64,000 nucleotides of DNA from Jejuia sp049889775. Its GTDB lineage: Bacteria > Bacteroidota > Bacteroidia > Flavobacteriales > Flavobacteriaceae. Location: NCBI GenBank assembly GCA_049889775.1, contig JBMHCT010000043.1, forward strand, positions 62,001 to 126,000. The letters are read 5' to 3'. Under the pieces are notes generated by a model that saw only the letters and a program-made list of their open reading frames with translations, had not been told where the DNA came from and did not search any database. Made by a program: the position numbers and the translations under genes. Shown here piece by piece: positions 59,608-64,000 of this stretch (position 1 is the first letter of the stretch; every line of letters begins with the position of its first letter).

Positions 59608-60285
59608 TTATTCAAATTCTGTATAAATAATAGCGTCGTTAACCGACAATTGCGAAATATGTTCAGAGGCAGCCAAACCACCCAATACTTTTGGCAAGTG
59701 CAAAGTAACAGTTTTATTTAAAACTTTTGCGTTAAGAGAATCTAAATTTAATCCTTGTTCTATACCGCGATTAATGTAGTAACGATCACCACCTTCATCT
59801 TTAAATACAATATCGTAAGATGTTCCTTCTTCAATATGAATAATCTTTTCATTTTGAACCACACAATCTTCAGGTTTAGTATTTTGAATAATGCAAGAAT
59901 TAAAAAGCAAAATAGGTAGCAAAACAGCTGGATTAAAATTGACAGGTTTATTGAGATATTTCCAAAGAATTGCACCGCCCATAACTAAATTCAGTCCAAG
60001 AAATAAAGCACCAACAACCAATAATTTCCAATAATTGCCAGTGGGTTCTTCAAATTCTGAAAGTTCAGATAACAATGCGAGTACCATATATAAATTCAGA
60101 AGAATAAATATTGAAGAAATGATTAATCCGGGAATCCTTTTTTTACTTAATAATTGAAAAACGAGTACAAGTAAAAGGCCAATAGCAATAGGATTTAATG
60201 GAGTTCCTGTTAATATCCAATAATAGACAGTAGCACAAATAAGATAAATTTCAGGAATTATCGAAAGAATAGCTTTTTTCTTCAT
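59608..60285 (-). CDS. Membrane protein with lipoprotein-like C-terminal half
   Basis: This 225-aa protein has four hydrophobic segments in residues 5-110. After KPVNFNPAV comes a fifth stretch, LLPILLFNSCIIQNT, that looks like a lipoprotein signal with a lipobox-like FNSC, then an exported-type domain with HIEEGTSYDIVFKDEGGDRY. It looks like two genes joined. I recognise neither half. It lies between ftsX (60 bp) and DUF3098 (2 bp). Confidence 0.65.
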   Translation of the reverse strand: MKKKAILSIIPEIYLICATVYYWILTGTPLNPIAIGLLLVLVFQLLSKKRIPGLIISSIFILLNLYMVLALLSELSEFEEPTGNYWKLLVVGALFLGLNLVMGGAILWKYLNKPVNFNPAVLLPILLFNSCIIQNTKPEDCVVQNEKIIHIEEGTSYDIVFKDEGGDRYYINRGIEQGLNLDSLNAKVLNKTVTLHLPKVLGGLAASEHISQLSVNDAIIYTEFE

Positions 60286-60345
60286 GAAAAGATATTTTGA
60301 TTGGTTTAGTTATTCAGATAAACGAAAAACCAATCAATTTAGTAT

Positions 60346-61224
60346 CTAATAATACAACTCGTCTGTCTTCAAATTTAAGAAACGTTGCGTAGCAAAATGT
60401 GTGCTTATCCAAGTAATAATAATTCCTAGGCCAAAGACAACTATAAAAAGCATCACCATTAAAACTGGGTTGGCGAGCAACTCCAATTCTGGGAAAGTTT
60501 TGTTTAAATAATACAAAACAATAGCCATTCCAATCATGGCTAAAATAGCGCCAATAACACCAAGGCGAATACTTTTCCAAACAAAAGGGCGACGAATAAA
60601 GCGTTTTGTCGCACCTACCATTTGCATGGTTTTAATAGTAAAGCGCTTAGAATATACAGCTAATCGCAATGAACTATTAATAAGTAATACGGCTATTAAG
60701 GTGAAAAGCCCGCTAATGACCAATACCCAGAAACTAATTTTTTTAACGTTATCGTTCATTAAATTCACCAAGTCATTATCATAGGTAACTTCATCCACAA
60801 ACTTTTTGTTTAATGCCTCAACTGAAATTTTTTCCAAATGTTCAGAAGTTACAAAATCGGCTTTCAAATGCACGTCTATAGAGTTTTGCAACGGATTATA
60901 TCCTACAAAATCCATAAAATCTTCACCGGTTTCAGTTTTCATAAATTCGGCAGCTTGTTCTTTAGAAACATACTCGGTAGATTTTACATAATCGGCCATT
61001 GCTAAACTCTTTTCAAGCTGTTTGCGTTCTACTTCTTTAGCTGTATCTTTCAGATAAATAGTAACAACAACCTGTTCTTTAAAATGGTCTGAAACCTTTT
61101 TTGCGTTTAGCACCAACATTCCCAATAAACCTAATAAAAACAGCACCAAAGCAATACTAACAACTACCGAAACATAAGAAGAAACTAATCGGCGTTTTTG
61201 GTGTTTTTCAAAGGATGAACTCAT
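60346..61224 (-). CDS. ftsX: Cell division permease-like protein FtsX
   Basis: FtsX forms an ABC-like complex with FtsE that controls peptidoglycan hydrolases during division. The 292-aa protein has an N-terminal membrane segment (about 19-40), a periplasmic domain (VVTIYLKDTAKEVERKQLEK), then three C-terminal membrane segments with TIKTMQMVGATKRFIRRPFV, the coupling region. ftsE is not adjacent. It is divergent from leuS. Confidence 0.93.
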   Translation of the reverse strand: MSSSFEKHQKRRLVSSYVSVVVSIALVLFLLGLLGMLVLNAKKVSDHFKEQVVVTIYLKDTAKEVERKQLEKSLAMADYVKSTEYVSKEQAAEFMKTETGEDFMDFVGYNPLQNSIDVHLKADFVTSEHLEKISVEALNKKFVDEVTYDNDLVNLMNDNVKKISFWVLVISGLFTLIAVLLINSSLRLAVYSKRFTIKTMQMVGATKRFIRRPFVWKSIRLGVIGAILAMIGMAIVLYYLNKTFPELELLANPVLMVMLFIVVFGLGIIITWISTHFATQRFLNLKTDELYY

Positions 61225-61333
61225 TGAGGAATTGGATTAATGGTGTAAAAATACTAAAGTAATACAAATCGTTTCCAATTAGAACGCGCAAACTTTTAAT
61301 AGTGGTATAATAAGTTTAAATTTGCCGCAAATT

Positions 61334-61433
61334 CGTCATTACGAGGAGCAAAGCATCTAGCTTGCATTGAGCGTAGTCGAAATATGGTAATCTGTTTTAT
61401 GATTAAGATTCCTTCACCTTGTTCGCAATGACG
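61334..61433. repeat. Inverted repeat CGTCATTACGAGGAGC, with nested unit
   Basis: The left end CGTCATTACGA pairs with the right end TTCGCAATGACG apart from two mismatches, about 100 bp overall. Inside is CATTGAGCGTAGTCGAAAT, another repeat motif frequent in Bacteroidota. No gene is present in the 227-bp gap 61225-61451. Confidence 0.65.
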
Positions 61434-61451
61434 TAAATATTGAAAAATAGA

Positions 61452-64000
61452 ATGAAATACAATTTCAACGAGATTGAAAAGAAGTGGCAAAACTATTGGG
61501 CAAAACATCAAACGTTTAAAGCCGAAAACAATAGTGATAAACCGAAGTATTACGTATTAGATATGTTCCCATACCCAAGTGGTGCGGGACTTCATGTTGG
61601 GCATCCATTAGGGTATATAGCTTCGGATATTTATGCGAGATACAAGCGTCACCAAGGGTTTAATGTATTGCATCCACAGGGTTATGATTCTTTTGGATTG
61701 CCAGCAGAACAATATGCCATCCAAACAGGACAACATCCGGCAATTACTACTAAAGAAAATATTGCTACCTATCGTCGTCAGTTGGATCAAATAGGATTTT
61801 CATTTGATTGGTCTAGAGAAGTGCGTACTTCAGATCCGAGTTATTATAAGTGGACGCAATGGATTTTCATTCAACTCTTCAATTCTTGGTATAACAATGA
61901 AAGTGATAAGGCTGAAGATATTTCAGAATTAGTCAAAATTTTTGAAGCTGAAGGTAATGCAACTGTAAATGCCGTTTGCGATGATGCTACGGAATCCTTT
62001 TCTGCTGAAGATTGGAATTCGTTTTCCTCTGAAAAACAACAACAAATATTATTACAATATAGATTAACATATTTAGCGGAAACAGAAGTGAATTGGTGTC
62101 CTGCTTTAGGAACTGTTTTAGCTAATGATGAAATAGTTAATGGTGTTTCAGAACGTGGTGGTCATCCAGTGATTCGTAAAAAAATGACCCAATGGAGTAT
62201 GCGTATTTCTGCTTATGCTGAACGCTTACTTCAAGGTTTAGATAAAATTGATTGGACAGATTCCTTAAAGGAAAGTCAGCGCAATTGGATTGGAAAATCG
62301 GTTGGCGCACAAGTGGAATTCAGAATTCAGAATTCAGAATTCAGAATTAGTGTATTCACCACAAGACCAGATACCATTTTTGGTGTAAGTTTTATGACAC
62401 TTGCACCAGAGCATGATTTGGTACCACAAATCACAACGCCTGAACAAAAAGCCGAGGTTGAAGCCTATATTGAAGCTACTGCAAAACGAAGTGAGCGAGA
62501 TCGAATGGCAGATGTAAAAACCATTACGGGAGCATTTACTGGAGCGTATGCAGAACATCCGTTCACCAAAGAGCCTATCCCAATTTGGATTGGAGATTAT
62601 GTTTTAGCTGGTTATGGAACAGGAGCTGTAATGTCAGTGCCATGTGGCGATCAGCGTGATTATGATTTTGCGAAGCATTTTAATATTTCGATTCCGAATA
62701 TTTTTGAAGGCGTTGATATTTCAGAAGAAGCATTTGCTGATAAAGATAAAACCATTATTGCTAATAGTGATTTCCTTGACGGATTGAATTATAAAAAAGC
62801 AACAAAACGAGCCATTTACGAATTGGAGCAAATTGAACAAGGTAAAGGCAAAACCAATTACCGATTAAGAGATGCAGTGTTTAGTCGTCAGCGCTATTGG
62901 GGAGAGCCATTTCCCGTGTATTATGATGAGAGCGGAATGCCACAAATGATTGATGACAAGTTTTTACCATTAGAATTACCTGAAGTTGATAAATATCTAC
63001 CGACTGAAACGGGAGAACCTCCTTTAGGAAACGCCAAAAAATGGCACTGGTTGCAATATGGAGACAAGGCGGAAATCGTGTCTAAAGAAGAGTTTGAAAA
63101 TTCCTCCCCCGCGGGGAGGCTAGGTGGTGCTATTGAATTGAACACCATGCCTGGGTGGGCAGGAAGTTCGTGGTACTTTAACCGCTATATGGATGCCAAC
63201 AATCCAGATGAATTTGCAAGTAAAGAAGCCCTTGACTATTGGCAAGATGTAGATTTATATATTGGCGGCAGTGAGCATGCTACAGGTCACTTATTGTATT
63301 CACGTTTTTGGCAAAAGTTTTTATTTGATAAAGGTCTTGTGCCAACAGATGAATATGCTAAAAAGTTGATTAACCAAGGTATGATTTTGGGAACTAGTGC
63401 TTTTCTAAATTATGTAATTGTAAACTCACCTGACTCAAAAACAAAATTTCATATTGCAATATCATATGACAACACGAACAATTTTGAAGAGATTATCAAA
63501 TTGCACTTGAAAAACACTAATCGTGATGGATATAAATTCCACGATTTGTATAAAGTCCATGTAGATGTTTCACTAGTGAATTCTTCAAATGAATTGGATA
63601 TTGAAAAGTTTAAGAAATGGCAGCCGCATTTTGCTAAGACTGAATTCCTAGACAATGAAAATAATACATTTACTGTCGAAAGGGACGTGGAAAAAATGTC
63701 CAAATCCAAATACAATGTGGTCAATCCAGATGATATTGTTGCAGATTATGGCGCAGACAGTTTACGTCTCTATGAAATGTTCCTTGGCCCATTAGAACAA
63801 TACAAACCTTGGAATACAGCGGGTATTACAGGCGTACACTCTTTCTTGAAGAAATTATGGAAGTTATATGTTGACGATAATGGATTAAAAGTTAAAGATG
63901 CAGCACCAACAAAGGACAATTTAAAAACGCTTCATAAAACCATCAAAAAGGTTCAGGAAGATATTGAGAACTTCTCGTTCAATACATCGGTGTCTACCTT
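61452..64000 (+). CDS. leuS: Leucyl-tRNA synthetase (3' end outside the window)
   Basis: LeuS charges tRNA-Leu and edits mischarged residues. About 849 codons are visible. Class I motifs are MFPYPSGAGLHVGHPLGY (HIGH-type) and KMSKSKYNVVNP. The editing domain has FTTRPDTIFGVSF. Also seen are TMPGWAGSSWYFNRYMD and GSEHATGHLLYSRFW. The start is ATG 61452. The frame stays open despite a heptanucleotide repeat (62316) and a palindromic repeat (63101) inside it. Confidence 0.95.
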   Translation, partial: MKYNFNEIEKKWQNYWAKHQTFKAENNSDKPKYYVLDMFPYPSGAGLHVGHPLGYIASDIYARYKRHQGFNVLHPQGYDSFGLPAEQYAIQTGQHPAITTKENIATYRRQLDQIGFSFDWSREVRTSDPSYYKWTQWIFIQLFNSWYNNESDKAEDISELVKIFEAEGNATVNAVCDDATESFSAEDWNSFSSEKQQQILLQYRLTYLAETEVNWCPALGTVLANDEIVNGVSERGGHPVIRKKMTQWSMRISAYAERLLQGLDKIDWTDSLKESQRNWIGKSVGAQVEFRIQNSEFRISVFTTRPDTIFGVSFMTLAPEHDLVPQITTPEQKAEVEAYIEATAKRSERDRMADVKTITGAFTGAYAEHPFTKEPIPIWIGDYVLAGYGTGAVMSVPCGDQRDYDFAKHFNISIPNIFEGVDISEEAFADKDKTIIANSDFLDGLNYKKATKRAIYELEQIEQGKGKTNYRLRDAVFSRQRYWGEPFPVYYDESGMPQMIDDKFLPLELPEVDKYLPTETGEPPLGNAKKWHWLQYGDKAEIVSKEEFENSSPAGRLGGAIELNTMPGWAGSSWYFNRYMDANNPDEFASKEALDYWQDVDLYIGGSEHATGHLLYSRFWQKFLFDKGLVPTDEYAKKLINQGMILGTSAFLNYVIVNSPDSKTKFHIAISYDNTNNFEEIIKLHLKNTNRDGYKFHDLYKVHVDVSLVNSSNELDIEKFKKWQPHFAKTEFLDNENNTFTVERDVEKMSKSKYNVVNPDDIVADYGADSLRLYEMFLGPLEQYKPWNTAGITGVHSFLKKLWKLYVDDNGLKVKDAAPTKDNLKTLHKTIKKVQEDIENFSFNTSVST
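62316..62348 (+). repeat. Heptanucleotide tandem repeat (GAATTCA)x4 within leuS
   Basis: Four perfect GAATTCA units plus GAATT. It encodes VEFRIQNSEFRISVF, at the start of the editing domain. Three extra copies (21 bp) keep the frame; gain or loss of one unit would shift it. Confidence 0.8.
63101..63129 (+). repeat. Palindromic repeat inside leuS
   Basis: CCTCCCC-CGC-GGGGAGG is a perfect 7-bp stem followed by CTAGGTGG. It encodes SSPAGRLGG in frame, between EEFEN and AIELNTMPGWAG. GC content is far above its surroundings. Confidence 0.75.

Noticed and set aside
62334..63724. Minus-strand open frames inside leuS
   Set aside because: The plus strand encodes a continuous LeuS with HIGH- and KMSKS-type motifs; the minus frames are shadows.

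Overview
The window looks like chromosome from a marine member of the Flavobacteriaceae (Bacteroidota). It is AT-rich, it uses the Bacteroidota -7 promoter box TAnnTTTG instead of TATAAT, and genes rarely have a Shine-Dalgarno sequence. It carries several lineage-typical families (DUF2480, DUF3078, DUF3098, DUF3127, DUF2490), a TonB-dependent receptor with a carboxypeptidase-D-like N-terminal domain, and the interspersed palindromic repeats seen in flavobacterial genomes. Species cannot be named from the sequence alone. No rRNA, tRNA, CRISPR array, prophage or intact insertion sequence was seen.

Layout. 1-1384: the start of a GH67-like lipoprotein gene and a DUF3078 outer-membrane gene, back to back across a bidirectional terminator. 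1475-9554: a minus-strand SUF iron-sulfur assembly operon (sufA, sufB, lipoprotein, sufC, sufD, sufS, META lipoprotein, sufE, sufT-like, DUF2480) driven by one clear promoter, with repeats in its internal gaps. 9874-14687: a small zinc-site protein, then a tight minus-strand operon for a MbnP/MbnH-like copper lipoprotein and di-haem enzyme, a seven-bladed propeller lipoprotein and a choice-of-anchor B lipoprotein split by an in-frame amber codon. 14840-22057: thiL, two more small zinc-site proteins, an alpha/beta hydrolase, brnQ, an ACT protein divergent from aspartate kinase, and an M24 aminopeptidase. 22341-25782: sdhCAB.

25837-30090: a 4 kb block (M28 peptidase, small exported protein, cysteine-rich lipoprotein, membrane-bound AraC-type regulator) bounded by 108-bp direct repeats. 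Each repeat encodes the 3' end of the neighbouring 1140-aa outer-membrane protein gene; the left one is a stranded gene tail, so the block appears to have been inserted by recombination. 33721-41813: housekeeping genes (xth, OmpA lipoprotein, aldo/keto reductase, greA with a double-hairpin leader, HIT protein, sensor kinase, flavin reductase, DUF3127, aat) interleaved with repeats. 41898-50602: a secreted GH67-like enzyme, the tag operon, tandem CGDA thioredoxin-like proteins, a TonB-like protein, a frameshifted gene, truB and uppP.

50649-59311 is the most interesting metabolic locus. A LacI-type regulator with a perfect 18-bp operator diverges from a SusD-less TonB-dependent receptor, a cytoplasmic MGH/GGH-type (GH63-like) glycosidase, a GNAT acetyltransferase, an SSS sodium:solute symporter and a glycerate kinase. 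Together these form a complete predicted route for taking up and breaking down mannosylglycerate (digeneaside) or glucosylglycerate: import intact, hydrolyse to hexose plus glycerate, phosphorylate the glycerate into glycolysis. 59351-64000: DUF3098, a chimeric membrane protein, ftsX, and a leuS gene (running off the window) that has absorbed a heptanucleotide tandem repeat and a palindromic repeat in frame.
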